Shown here one piece after another: positions 35,978-44,821 of a stretch of DNA of 64,000 nucleotides. The first letter of the stretch is position 1. Each line of letters begins with the position of its first letter. The notes beneath the pieces are model-generated. The model did not search any database and was not told the DNA's origin. It worked only from the letters and a program-made list of their open reading frames with translations. The stretch is from Ectothiorhodospiraceae bacterium (lineage in GTDB: Bacteria; Pseudomonadota; Gammaproteobacteria; HK1), in assembly GCA_024234875.1 (NCBI GenBank), contig JACKNM010000006.1, positions 1 through 64,000 on the forward strand, in the 5' to 3' direction. The position numbers and the translations under genes are program-made.

Positions 35978-38090
35978 GACCCCTCGGCCTGCCCGTCGAC
36001 TCGAGGACGATGCGATAGTCCCCGGCCCCATTGACCGTCAGGTGGTCCTGGGGACCGACGAGTATCGTGGTCGTGCGCTCCTCGATCAATGCAGGACCCG
36101 GGATCTCGTTGCCTGGCGCGAGCGCGGATCCCTCGTACACGGCGGTGTCGCGCCATCCGGTCTCCGGGCCGAGCCAGACCGCACGCCGGGTGACTGGCCT
36201 CGCGGTCGTCGCGGCCGGCGTCGGCGCGGGTAGCGAGAGCGGTGGCAGGGTGCCGATCGCGACCAGCCGAAGCTTGCTGATCTCGACGATGCCCGCGGGC
36301 TGGACATGCCCGAACATGCGTTGGTGCTCGCGCTCGAACGCGTCGCGTACCGTGGCCTCGGTCACCACCTCACCGTCGGCGAGGAGGACTCGGAGGTCGA
36401 ACTGCTGGCCCATGTAACGCAGGTCCAGGGCGCGTGCGAAACGCATCGCATCGGGGGTGAACCCGTCGGCCGCGAGCGCCCCACGCCCGTTGTCGACGAG
36501 CGCCTCGAACATCGACTCGAGCTCCCCGGGATCGCTGCGGTCGAGGCGTGCGAGGTGCACGCGGACGAAGTCGTGGCGTACGTCGGTATGCAGCATGCCG
36601 AGCGCGCAGAACACGCCGGAGAGGCGTGGCACGTAGACCTCGTGGCAGCCGAGCAGGCGCCCGACCGCCGCGCCGTGCATGGGGCCTGCACCGCCGGCGG
36701 CGACGAGCACGAAACGACGCGGGTCGTGCCCGCGCTCGCTGCTGATCTCCTGCACCGCGTGCAGGAGGTTCTGCTCCACCAGTCGGATGATGCCGACCGC
36801 GGCCTCCTCGACGGTGATGCCGAGCGGGCCTGCGACCTCGGTGGCGATTGCGTCGTGAGCACGGTCCGGATCGAGGGTCACCGAGCCGCCCGCGTACGGG
36901 CCGGGACGCAGACGACCGAGGACCAGCTGCGCGTCGGTCACCGTCGGGCGCGACCCACCGAGGCCGTAGCAGGCGGGCCCCGGGACTGCACCGGCACCCT
37001 CGGGACCGGCGTAGAGCAGGCCCGCGCGATCCACGCCGGCGATGGTTCCGCCGCCGGCGCCGATGGTGAAGACGTCCACCGACGGCACGGCCAGATCGTA
37101 GCCGCCGACCTGGAAGCGATCCGTCACGCTCACTGATCCGCCACTCATCAGCAAGACGTCGCAGCTCGTGCCGCCGATCTCCATCGAGATCAGGTCGTCG
37201 GTTCCGACCGCCCGACGGTAATAATCGAGCGCACCGACGCCAGCGGCGGGACCCGACAACAACAAGCTCGCCGGGCGCGCCGCGGATTGCTCGACGGAGA
37301 CCGCGCCGCCGTTGTTCTGAATCAGCAACATCGAATGCCCGAGTCCGAGCTCGCGAAGGCGGGCGGCGAGTCGTTGCAGATAGCCGATGGTTCCGGGGGC
37401 GACGTAGGCGTTCATCACCGCCGTGGAGGTGCGCTCGTACTCGCCGAGGATCGGCGCGACGTCGACCGATGCGAACGCCCATTCGCCAGGCCAGTTGTCA
37501 CGCAGCACCTCGAGCGCGCGTTGCTCGTGCGCGCCGGTGAGGAAGCTGTTGAACAGGCACACCGCGACCGACTCGACACCCTCCCGGCCGAAGGTCTCGG
37601 CGGCAGCGGCGACCGCACCCTCGTCGAGCGGCTCGAGCTCCAGGCCGTCACGATCGATGCGCCCGGCCACCCCGAGTCTGAGGTGTCTCGGGACGATCAC
37701 CGCAGGGAAGGGCGTGCGGTGGTCGAAGGCGTTGGCCCGGTAGCCACGGCGGATCTGGAGGCTGTCGCGGAAACCCGCGGTCGCGATCAGCCCGACCCTG
37801 GCCCCCTTGCCCTCGAGCACGGTGTTGGTGGCCACCGTCGAGCCGTGCACGAGCAGGGCGCATCGCTCGAGGATGGCGGTCACGGTGCAGTCGAGCCCGG
37901 CGGCGGCGGCGTGCAGTGCCGCCAGTACACCCTCGGCGGGGTCGGCCGGCACCGACGGTACCTTGAAGACGTGTAGCTCGTTGCGGGCGTTCGCCATCAC
38001 CAGATCGGTGAAGGTGCCGCCGCAGTCGACGCCGATGTACCAGGCGGCATCGCCGGAAGCGGCTCGGCCGGAGTCGTGGTTCACCTGCAT
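35970..38090 (-). CDS. hyuA: Hydantoinase A/oxoprolinase family protein
   Basis: A 706-residue ATP-binding subunit of the HyuA/OplAH-N type. It has the actin-like phosphate loops YIGVDCGGTFTDLVM (residues about 18-32) and LISMEIGGTSCDVLLM, the NNGGAVSVEQSAARPASLLLSGPAAGVGA segment (listed in parts by the family), and VLVAAGGAGPMHGAAVGRLLG. With HyuB it would drive ATP-dependent hydrolysis of a cyclic amide such as a hydantoin or 5-oxoproline. hyuB is in the separate dct operon, yet both operons begin with the same operator/promoter block. The start ATG is about 26 bases from the predicted transcription start. A lone hyuA product without HyuB would be inactive, so coordinated control makes sense. 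Confidence 0.92.
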   Translation of the reverse strand: MQVNHDSGRAASGDAAWYIGVDCGGTFTDLVMANARNELHVFKVPSVPADPAEGVLAALHAAAAGLDCTVTAILERCALLVHGSTVATNTVLEGKGARVGLIATAGFRDSLQIRRGYRANAFDHRTPFPAVIVPRHLRLGVAGRIDRDGLELEPLDEGAVAAAAETFGREGVESVAVCLFNSFLTGAHEQRALEVLRDNWPGEWAFASVDVAPILGEYERTSTAVMNAYVAPGTIGYLQRLAARLRELGLGHSMLLIQNNGGAVSVEQSAARPASLLLSGPAAGVGALDYYRRAVGTDDLISMEIGGTSCDVLLMSGGSVSVTDRFQVGGYDLAVPSVDVFTIGAGGGTIAGVDRAGLLYAGPEGAGAVPGPACYGLGGSRPTVTDAQLVLGRLRPGPYAGGSVTLDPDRAHDAIATEVAGPLGITVEEAAVGIIRLVEQNLLHAVQEISSERGHDPRRFVLVAAGGAGPMHGAAVGRLLGCHEVYVPRLSGVFCALGMLHTDVRHDFVRVHLARLDRSDPGELESMFEALVDNGRGALAADGFTPDAMRFARALDLRYMGQQFDLRVLLADGEVVTEATVRDAFEREHQRMFGHVQPAGIVEISKLRLVAIGTLPPLSLPAPTPAATTARPVTRRAVWLGPETGWRDTAVYEGSALAPGNEIPGPALIEERTTTILVGPQDHLTVNGAGDYRIVLESTGRPRGRG

Positions 38091-38120
38091 TGGGCTCGAT
38101 GTCGTGGCCGCTGGACGCCG

Positions 38121-38169
38121 GCATTAGAGCACCCGCAGGTCACGAGTTCAATATTTGCTCTAGAGCAAT
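38121..38169 (-). promoter_or_regulatory. Shared operator/promoter block B (GntR-type palindrome plus promoter for hyuA)
   Basis: Contains the perfect 14-base palindrome TTGCTCTAGAGCAA (38155-38168). On the minus strand, TTGAAC and TCTAAT spaced by 17 bases form a promoter for hyuA-gntR. The whole block matches the one at 33879-33930, including GCATTAGA, CACCCG, GGTCAC and TTCAA in the same order. It lies between divergent hyuA and the aminotransferase gene. Confidence 0.72.
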
Positions 38170-38283
38170 CTGCGAGCTCGAGGCGGGCGACGAGGGCCAC
38201 TCGTGGGCCGAGCGAGCTTGTCGCAAGGCGTGACCCCGCGATACCTTGCGGCCCTGCCTGGCGCCACGGTGAGGACTGTCGCG

Positions 38284-39618
38284 ATGGCCACCTCCAACCT
38301 GCACCCGGACGCCCTGAAGGGGCTCGCGACCGACTGGTCTACCGAGGGTATCGTCGCCAGGCGGGAACGCTTCTACGCGGCCTCACAGCGCGCGTTCGTC
38401 CCGTACCGCACACCGGTGGTCTTCAAGCGCGGAGAGGGCCAATACCTGTGGGACGAGAACGGCCGCAAGTACCTCGATCTCCTCGGCATGAACGTGAGCG
38501 TGAGCGTGGGGCACTGCCATCCGGCAGTGGTGGCGGCGGTCAGGGAGCAGGTCGAGACGCTGGTGCATTGCACGACGATGTTCTACCACCCGGTGCCGGC
38601 CCACCTCGCAGAGGAGCTCGTCGCGACCATGCCGTCCGGTCACGACTGGGTGGTCCACTTCACCAACAGCGGTGCCGAGGCGACCGATCTCGCGCTGCTC
38701 ATGGCGCGCGCGCATACCGGCAACATCGACTTCCTCGCGCTTCGAAACGGCTATCACGGCGCCACCTTCGGGGCACAGTCCCTGACCGGTATCGCGAGCT
38801 TCCGCCACAACGTGCCGTTGCTCGGAGGCATCGTCCACGTCGCCAACCCGGACCAGTACCGGGGCATCTACGGTCCCACTGTCGAGCCCTATCTCGACGA
38901 GATCGACCGCGCGATCGCGACCCAGACCTCCGGGGCGCTGGCGGGGATGATCATCGAGCCGGTGCAGGGCTACGGCGGAATCGTCGCGATGCCGCCGGGC
39001 TACATCGCCGGCGCCTTCGAGCGGGTCCGGGCTGCCGGCGGCCTGGCGGTGGTCGACGAGGTGCAGTCGGGCTTCGCGCGCACCGGCGACCATTTCTGGG
39101 CCTTCGAGGCGCACGACGTCGTGCCTGACATCGTGGTCATGGCCAAGGGGATCGGCAACGGGTTCCCCCTGGCCGCGGTGGTCGCGCGGCGAGAGGTCGC
39201 CGAGTGCATGGCAGGGAAGTTCTACTTCAACACCTACGGCGCCAATCCGGTCGCCTGTGCTGCCGGTCGGGCGGTCCTTCGCGTCATCGCCGAGGAGCGC
39301 CTGCAAGACAACGCCCGCGACATCGGCGGGAAGCTCCTGTCCGTGCTCGATGGACTACGCCAGCGCTACCCCTTGATCGGTGACGTGCGTGGGCGCGGCC
39401 TGATGCTCGCGGTCGAGTTGGTGCAGGACCGTGCGACGAAGACACCGGCGACCGCCGCGACGGCGCAGGTGTTCGAGGCCGCACGCGAGCACGGGCTCAT
39501 CCTCTCGAAGTCCGGTGCGCATCGTAACGTGCTCAGGATGGTTCCCCCGATGTGCCTGAACGACGGCGACGTCGAGCACGTCGCGTCGGCTCTGGACGCG
39601 AGCTTCGCATCGATCTAG
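38284..39618 (+). CDS. Class III PLP-dependent aminotransferase
   Basis: A 444-residue omega-type aminotransferase. ATG at 38284 has GAGGA upstream; the frame extends to 38203 without support. The N-terminal block reads FKRGEGQYLWDENGRKYLDLLGMNVSVSVGHCHP, followed by FTNSGAEATDLALLMAR, the pyridine-stacking GYHGATFG and the cofactor Asp in VVDEVQSGFARTG. The PLP lysine is in VVMAKGIGNGFPLAAVV. Sequence style is closest to the alanine-glyoxylate (AGXT2)/ethanolamine-phosphate phospholyase branch. It shares operator block B with hyuA, so it probably takes part in the same pathway, for instance removing an amino group from the opened ring product. That link is inference. Confidence 0.9.
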   Translation: MATSNLHPDALKGLATDWSTEGIVARRERFYAASQRAFVPYRTPVVFKRGEGQYLWDENGRKYLDLLGMNVSVSVGHCHPAVVAAVREQVETLVHCTTMFYHPVPAHLAEELVATMPSGHDWVVHFTNSGAEATDLALLMARAHTGNIDFLALRNGYHGATFGAQSLTGIASFRHNVPLLGGIVHVANPDQYRGIYGPTVEPYLDEIDRAIATQTSGALAGMIIEPVQGYGGIVAMPPGYIAGAFERVRAAGGLAVVDEVQSGFARTGDHFWAFEAHDVVPDIVVMAKGIGNGFPLAAVVARREVAECMAGKFYFNTYGANPVACAAGRAVLRVIAEERLQDNARDIGGKLLSVLDGLRQRYPLIGDVRGRGLMLAVELVQDRATKTPATAATAQVFEAAREHGLILSKSGAHRNVLRMVPPMCLNDGDVEHVASALDASFASI

Positions 39619-39685
39619 CCGCCTCTACGGTCGGCCGATGGCCGGCCCCCTACGGGCCCGCGCGAACGATGCCGCCTGCGCCCGG

Positions 39686-40336
39686 TCAGCCGCGACCGAG
39701 CGCCCGGTCGGACACGAAGGGGTTGGTCCGGCGCTCGTCGCCGAAGGTCGAGGCCGGTCCGTGGCCGGGCAGGAAGGTGACGTCGTCGCCGAGCGGCCAG
39801 AGCTTGCTGGTGATCGACTCGACCAGGGTTGCGTGGTCTCCGCGGGGCAAATCGGTGCGGCCGATGGAGCCCGCGAACAGCACGTCACCGACGATGGCGA
39901 ATCGCGCGTCCTGGCTGAAGAAGACCACGTGTCCGGGGGTGTGCCCGGGGCAGTGGCGGACCTCGAGTGTCGCCTCGCCGATGGTGACGACGTCGCCGTC
40001 CTCGAGCCAGCGGTCGGGCTCGAACGCCTCGGTCGGCGGGAAGCCGTGTCCGGCAGTCGCCTGTGGGAGCTGGGCGATCCAGAACGCGTCGGCGCGTTGC
40101 GGTCCCTCGATCGGAACCCCGGTACGCTCGCGCAACGCCCCGGCCCCCGAGCAGTGATCGAGATGGCCGTGGGTGAGCAGGATCCGCTCGAGGGTGGCGC
40201 TGGTGGCATCGAGCGCTGCCATCACCCGCTCGAGATCGCCTCCCGGGTCCACGATCGCGGCCCTGCCGCTCGCCTCGTCGACGACGATCGAGCAGTTCTG
40301 TTGGAACGGCGTGACAGGGACGACAGTGACCCGCAT
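39686..40336 (-). CDS. MBL-fold metal hydrolase, glyoxalase II-like
   Basis: A 216-residue metallo-beta-lactamase-fold protein. Metal ligands: THGHLDH (His56, His58, Asp60, His61), CPGHTPGH, and Asp in VGDVLFAGSIGR, with the last His in LPGHGPAS. Small size and the FQQNCSIVVD start resemble the YcbL-type group of glyoxalase II-like thioesterases. It follows the epoxide-hydrolase-like gene by 66 bases in a probable three-gene minus-strand unit with the Nudix gene. Substrate unknown, thioester hydrolysis likely. Confidence 0.88.
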   Translation of the reverse strand: MRVTVVPVTPFQQNCSIVVDEASGRAAIVDPGGDLERVMAALDATSATLERILLTHGHLDHCSGAGALRERTGVPIEGPQRADAFWIAQLPQATAGHGFPPTEAFEPDRWLEDGDVVTIGEATLEVRHCPGHTPGHVVFFSQDARFAIVGDVLFAGSIGRTDLPRGDHATLVESITSKLWPLGDDVTFLPGHGPASTFGDERRTNPFVSDRALGRG

Positions 40337-40402
40337 GGTCGGTCTCCGTTGCAGTCGGCTCGCGCGCCGGCGCGGGGCCGTGGCCGTGGAACGTGCTTCG
40401 GC

Positions 40403-41560
40403 TCAGCGTGCCTCGGCGAGGAAGTCGAGCAGCAGGCGGACGACCTCGTCGCTCCGTTCCTGCTGCACCCAGTGGCCCGCGCCGTCGACCAGATGACAGC
40501 CGAGCAGGCGCGTGCATGCGCGCTCGCCCATCGCCTCCAGGGCGCCCGGCACCTGGTACGTTCCCCAGTCGCTGCGACCGGAGACGAAGGCCGACGGCAC
40601 GTCGATGGTCCGTCCGGACCAGATCTGGAGCTCGGCGGCGATCGGTGCACTCGCCCGGCAGCGGTACCAGTTGAGGCCGCCCTGGAATCCGGTGCGTGTG
40701 AACTCCGCCGCGTACACCGCGAGATCCTCGTCCGGTAGCCAGCGGCAGTCGGCGATCGCGGTCGGCGCGGGCATCTCTGGCGCTACCGTCTCCGGCATCG
40801 TGCGGTCGAGGTCCATGATGTAGTACGTCGGCATCGCCGCCAGTGCCTCGGCGGTCCAGCCGGCGAGCCGGTGCGGGCGATTCGACGACCAGTCGGCGCT
40901 CTTGTGGTGGAAGTACGCGCGAAGGAAGTCGTGCACGCCCTGCGTGCAGCCCAGCATGTCCGAGTTCGCCTGCGGGGTGCAGTAGTAGCGCTGGTAGTGC
41001 TTGCGCGGGCGGTCCAGGGCGGCGAGCGCGTCGTGAATGGGATCGAGCCGCGGTGCTCCGGCGCCGCGCGTGTCCGCGGTGTCGAACGGCAGCGTCGGTG
41101 GGCCCGCGAATGGCGCGCTCATCAGCACCGTGGCACGAAACACGTCGGGACGAAGCAGCGCGCTCCAGGCCGCGACCGAGGCGCCGAAGTCGTGTCCCAC
41201 CACCGCCGCCACCTCGCGCACGCCGAGCGCGTGCAGCAGCCCGATGGCGTCGCGCACGAGATTCACGAAACGAAACGACGCCAGATCGCCCGCGTAGCGA
41301 TCGTCCCAACCGATGGTGCGGCCGTAGCCGCGCTGGTCGGGCGCAATCACCCGGTAGCCGGCGTCGGCGAGCGCCGGCATCACCCGGCGCCAGCTCCAGG
41401 CGAGCTCCGGGAAGCCGTGCAGCAGCAGCACGCACGGGCGGTCACCCGACGTGTGCCCGGCCTCCAGCAGGTGGATGTCGAGGCCGTTCACGTCGTGCGC
41501 GACCCGCGATCGGATACCGGCGGGTAGCGGGACGTCGTAGCCGGCGCGGTGGTCGCTCAT
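40403..41560 (-). CDS. Alpha/beta hydrolase, epoxide-hydrolase-like
   Basis: A 385-residue alpha/beta hydrolase. HGFPELAWSW (oxyanion loop, residues 49-58) and the nucleophile elbow VVGHDFGASVA with Asp124 point to the epoxide hydrolase/haloalkane dehalogenase group rather than esterases. The catalytic His lies in VDGAGHWVQQERSDEV (His363). A cap domain between residues about 140 and 290 holds several Tyr (YYIMDLDRTM, YQRYYC) that could be the lid pair that activates an epoxide. It has a short extension at the N-terminus and no signal peptide. It lies between the Nudix and MBL genes. Confidence 0.87.
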   Translation of the reverse strand: MSDHRAGYDVPLPAGIRSRVAHDVNGLDIHLLEAGHTSGDRPCVLLLHGFPELAWSWRRVMPALADAGYRVIAPDQRGYGRTIGWDDRYAGDLASFRFVNLVRDAIGLLHALGVREVAAVVGHDFGASVAAWSALLRPDVFRATVLMSAPFAGPPTLPFDTADTRGAGAPRLDPIHDALAALDRPRKHYQRYYCTPQANSDMLGCTQGVHDFLRAYFHHKSADWSSNRPHRLAGWTAEALAAMPTYYIMDLDRTMPETVAPEMPAPTAIADCRWLPDEDLAVYAAEFTRTGFQGGLNWYRCRASAPIAAELQIWSGRTIDVPSAFVSGRSDWGTYQVPGALEAMGERACTRLLGCHLVDGAGHWVQQERSDEVVRLLLDFLAEAR

Positions 41561-41663
41561 TGCTTGGCCCTCGGGTCACCGGCCGAGCCGTTCGTCCGGG
41601 TAGTCGGACGGCACGATGATAGCCGGCGCGGAGCGTGCGCTCGCGCCGGGTCGTGCCGCGGTC

Positions 41664-42212
41664 TCAACGCCGCGCACGTGGGCTGCGCGCGCGCAGCATG
41701 TCGACCGCGTGGCGGGTGCTCGGGAAGGCCAGATCCGGGAGGGCATCGAGTGGGAAGAAGTCGGCATCGGTGGCGTCGTCCGCCGCCTCCAGTCGTCCGC
41801 CCACGATCTCCGCCTCGAACAGCACGAACAGGGTGGCACCGCCGCGTTGTGGGGGGTTGTGGAACACGTCGACGAGGCCGGTGACCCGCACCTCGAGCCC
41901 GGTTTCCTCGCGCGCCTCGCGCACCGCGCAAGCGCGCGGGTCGTCACCGCTGTCGAGGAATCCGGCGGGCAGGCTCCAGCGACCCTTCTCGGGGTTGAAC
42001 CGACGGCGCACCAGCAGCAGACGGTCGTCGTCGATCACGCAGACGCCGACCCCGACCTTGGCCTCGACGAAGTGGATGAATCCGCAGGCCTCGCACACCC
42101 GCCGCGGCCGCCCCTGCACCTCGCGCGTCCCCATCGTGCCGCGACACCGACAGCACCACACGATGACCTCGGGCGCGCTGTCGCCCGGAAGCACTGGCTC
42201 GCCGGAGCCCAT
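41664..42212 (-). CDS. Nudix hydrolase with N-terminal zinc ribbon
   Basis: A 182-residue NADH-pyrophosphatase-like Nudix protein. Residues about 19-45 form a zinc ribbon (WCCRCRG and CEACGF). The Nudix box reads GFLDSGDDPRACAVREAREETGL. The usual first Glu of GX5E is replaced by Asp, while REAREE is intact, so metal binding should remain. It probably cleaves a nucleoside diphosphate-linked compound. It is first in a unit with the epoxide-hydrolase-like and MBL genes (gap about 100 bases). Confidence 0.88.
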   Translation of the reverse strand: MGSGEPVLPGDSAPEVIVWCCRCRGTMGTREVQGRPRRVCEACGFIHFVEAKVGVGVCVIDDDRLLLVRRRFNPEKGRWSLPAGFLDSGDDPRACAVREAREETGLEVRVTGLVDVFHNPPQRGGATLFVLFEAEIVGGRLEAADDATDADFFPLDALPDLAFPSTRHAVDMLRARSPRARR

Positions 42213-42418
42213 CTCGTCCGTCCTCCGCGTCGACTCGATGTCGCGAGGATACAGCGCGCGAGGTCTGCCGCGCCGCCACGCGGCCCGACGACCGATGTCC
42301 CCGCGGACCGGGGCGGTGGTGGTCGGACCCCGGTGCTCGCGCCGCCGCCACGCGATCTGGCATGGTGTGCGGGCGGGCGGAGCGCGCGCCCGTGCCGTCC
42401 GTTCGAGAGGAGGTCGCC

Positions 42419-43105
42419 ATGGCGGGACGTGAGAGCGCCATCATCGTCGGTGCCGGGCTCGGGCTCGGCGCCGCGCTCGCAAGGGCCTGTCATGCCGAGG
42501 GCATGGACGTCGTGTTGGCGGCGCGCGACGTCACGAAGCTCGCGCCTCTGGCGCGGGTCATCGGCGCACGCACCGTGCGCTGCGACGCGGCCTCGCGTGA
42601 TGAGGTCGAGGCGTTGTTCGCGCAGGCCGACGGTGCGTTCGGGGCGCCATCTCTCGTGGTCTACAACCCGAGCCGCCGGGTGCGCGGGAGCATCGCGGAG
42701 CTCGACCCGGCGGCGGTCCACGAGGCGCTGATGGTGACCTGCTTCGGAGGCTTCCTGGTCGGCCGTGAGGCGGCGCGGCGGATGTTGGTCCGCGGCTCGG
42801 GCAGCATTCTCTTCACCGGCGCCTCGGCGAGCGTCAAGGGCTATCCGGGCTCGGCGCCGTTCGCGATGGGGAAGTTCGCGCTGCGTGGACTCGCCCAGAG
42901 CATGGCGCGCGAGCTCGGCCCGAGGAACATCCACGTCGCGCATTTCGTGATCGACGGCGGGATCGCCGCGCCCGGCGAGACGCGCCCGGGCGACGACCGT
43001 CTCGATGCCGATGCGATCGCCGTCACCTATCTCCAGGTCCACCGCCAGCATCGCAGCGCGTGGACCGACGAGGTGGCGCTGCGACCATGGGTGGAGTCGT
43101 TCTGA
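42419..43105 (+). CDS. Short-chain dehydrogenase/reductase family protein with altered active site
   Basis: A 228-residue Rossmann protein. ATG at 42419 has GAGGAGGT upstream. Cofactor motif is IVGAGLGLGAAL (residues 9-20). The catalytic Ser is present in TGASAS (about 136-138), but the YxxxK motif reads PFAMGKFAL, with Phe148 in place of Tyr and Lys152 kept. The segment ELGPRNIHVAHFVIDGGI is typical of a subgroup of poorly characterised SDRs that commonly lack this Tyr. Normal oxidoreductase activity is therefore doubtful. No partner gene is evident. Confidence 0.85.
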   Translation: MAGRESAIIVGAGLGLGAALARACHAEGMDVVLAARDVTKLAPLARVIGARTVRCDAASRDEVEALFAQADGAFGAPSLVVYNPSRRVRGSIAELDPAAVHEALMVTCFGGFLVGREAARRMLVRGSGSILFTGASASVKGYPGSAPFAMGKFALRGLAQSMARELGPRNIHVAHFVIDGGIAAPGETRPGDDRLDADAIAVTYLQVHRQHRSAWTDEVALRPWVESF

Positions 43106-43276
43106 GAGGGTGTCTCCGAGATGAAGACCGACTGCGAGGCTCGCTGAGCGCGAGGCCGGCGGAGCCGCGCGCGACACCGTCCGCCGGCCGCCAGGCGCGG
43201 CTCGCCCGCGTCGATTCGGGTCGAGCCTCCGGTGCTCGCGGGAGTGGTGACGCGCGGTCGGCCGGTGCTCGTCGGG

Positions 43277-44629
43277 TCAGTCCTGCGTCTCCGCGTCCCC
43301 GGTCTGCGGCGGTGTGATCTGCGGCACCCCGCTCTTCGAGCCGGCCAGCAGGCCACTGCGCGAGTAGAGCATCAGCTTCTCGCGACTGTCGGCGATGTCG
43401 AGGTTACGCATGGTGAGCTGACCGATGCGGTCGGCGGGCGAGAACGCCGAGTCGCCCTTCTCCATGGTCAGGCGCTCGGGCTTGTAGGTGAGGTTGGGGC
43501 TGGTGGTGTCGAGCAGCGAGTAGTCGTTGCCGCGGCGAAGCTCGAGCGTCACCTCGCCGGTCACCGCGCTCGCCACCCAACGCTGCGCCGCCTCGCGCAG
43601 CATCATCGCCTGCGAGTCGAACCAGCGGCCCTGGTAGAGCTTCCGCCCGAGCAGCCGGCCGTTGGCGCGGTACTGCTCGATGGTGTCCTCGTTGTGAATG
43701 CCGGTCACCAGGCGCTCGTACGCGATCCACAGCAGCGCCATGCCGGGGGCCTCGTAGATGCCGCGGCTCTTGGCCTCGATGATGCGGTTCTCGATCTGAT
43801 CGCACATGCCGAGCCCGTGACGGCCGCCGATGCGGTTGGCCTCGAGCATCAGCTCGACCGAGTCGGCGAAGGTGCGGCCGTTCAAGGCCACCGGTTGCCC
43901 TTCCTCGAAGCGCACCGAGACCTCCTCGGGCTTCACCGGCACGTCCTCGCGCCAGAACGCGACCCCCATGATCGGGTTGACGATGCGGATGCCGTGGTCG
44001 AGGAACTCGAGATCCTTCGCCTCGTGCGTGGCGCCGAGGAGGTTGGAGTCGGTGGAGTAGGCCTTCTCGACCGACATGCGGTAGTCGAAGCCGGCCGCCT
44101 GCAGGTACTCCGACATCTCCTTGCGCCCGCCCAGCTCGTCGATGAAACGCTGGTCGAGCCATGGCTTGTAGATGCGGAGGTTGGGGTTCACCAGCAGGCC
44201 GTAGCGATAGAAGCGCTCGATGTCGTTGCCCTTGTAGGTGCTGCCGTCGCCCCAGATGTGCACGTCGTCCTCGCGCATGGCGGCGACGAGCATGGTGCCG
44301 GTGACCGCGCGCCCGAGGGGGGTGGTGTTGAAGTAGGTGGCGCCGCCGCTGGAGATGTGGAAGGCCGACGACTGGATGGCCGCGATGCCCTCGGCGACGA
44401 GCTGGGCACGGCAATCGACCAGACGGGCTTTCTCGGCGCCGTAGGCGAGCCCCTTGCGCGGGATCTCCTCGTAGTCGCTCTCGTCCGGCTGGCCGAGGTT
44501 GGCGGTGTACGCGTAGGGCACGGCGCCCTTGGCGCGCATCCAGTGGATGGCGGCGCTGGTGTCCAGGCCGCCGGAGAACGCGATGCCGACTTTCTCGCCG
44601 ACGGGGAGAGACTGGAGGATGGTGGTCAC
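43277..44629 (-). CDS. argG: Argininosuccinate synthase
   Basis: Joins citrulline and aspartate using ATP in arginine synthesis; cytosolic tetramer. The protein has 450 residues from GTG at 44629, close to the long (E. coli-type) ArgG form. That start is chosen because homologues begin at the equivalent of VTTILQSLPVGEKVGIAFSGGLDTS; an upstream GTG at 44644 adds only five residues. The PP-loop FSGGLDTS binds ATP. Other blocks are TANLGQPDESDYEEIP, HIWGDGSTYKGNDIERFYRYG and MCDQIENRIIEAKSRGIYEAPG. No other arg genes are adjacent. It is divergent from the glycosylase gene. Confidence 0.96.
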   Translation of the reverse strand: MTTILQSLPVGEKVGIAFSGGLDTSAAIHWMRAKGAVPYAYTANLGQPDESDYEEIPRKGLAYGAEKARLVDCRAQLVAEGIAAIQSSAFHISSGGATYFNTTPLGRAVTGTMLVAAMREDDVHIWGDGSTYKGNDIERFYRYGLLVNPNLRIYKPWLDQRFIDELGGRKEMSEYLQAAGFDYRMSVEKAYSTDSNLLGATHEAKDLEFLDHGIRIVNPIMGVAFWREDVPVKPEEVSVRFEEGQPVALNGRTFADSVELMLEANRIGGRHGLGMCDQIENRIIEAKSRGIYEAPGMALLWIAYERLVTGIHNEDTIEQYRANGRLLGRKLYQGRWFDSQAMMLREAAQRWVASAVTGEVTLELRRGNDYSLLDTTSPNLTYKPERLTMEKGDSAFSPADRIGQLTMRNLDIADSREKLMLYSRSGLLAGSKSGVPQITPPQTGDAETQD

Positions 44630-44821
44630 GGTACCGCTCACCACGATGCTGTCGAAACCCGAAAGCCTAGCACCGCATCGGTACGCTCACCATCCCGAGC
44701 ACCGTTCGGCGCCCGGCTCACCGTGCGCGCGCCCGACCTCGGCCCGGCGCCGGGTCGTCGCCGGTCGCGGGCGGTGACCGTGCCCGACGCGCCGCCGCGA
44801 CAACCTGCTAGGCTGGCCCGC

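Noticed and set aside
43232..44821. 530-codon N-terminal extension of the YcaQ-like gene
   Set aside because: It lies opposite argG and has no conserved content; homologues begin near 44822.
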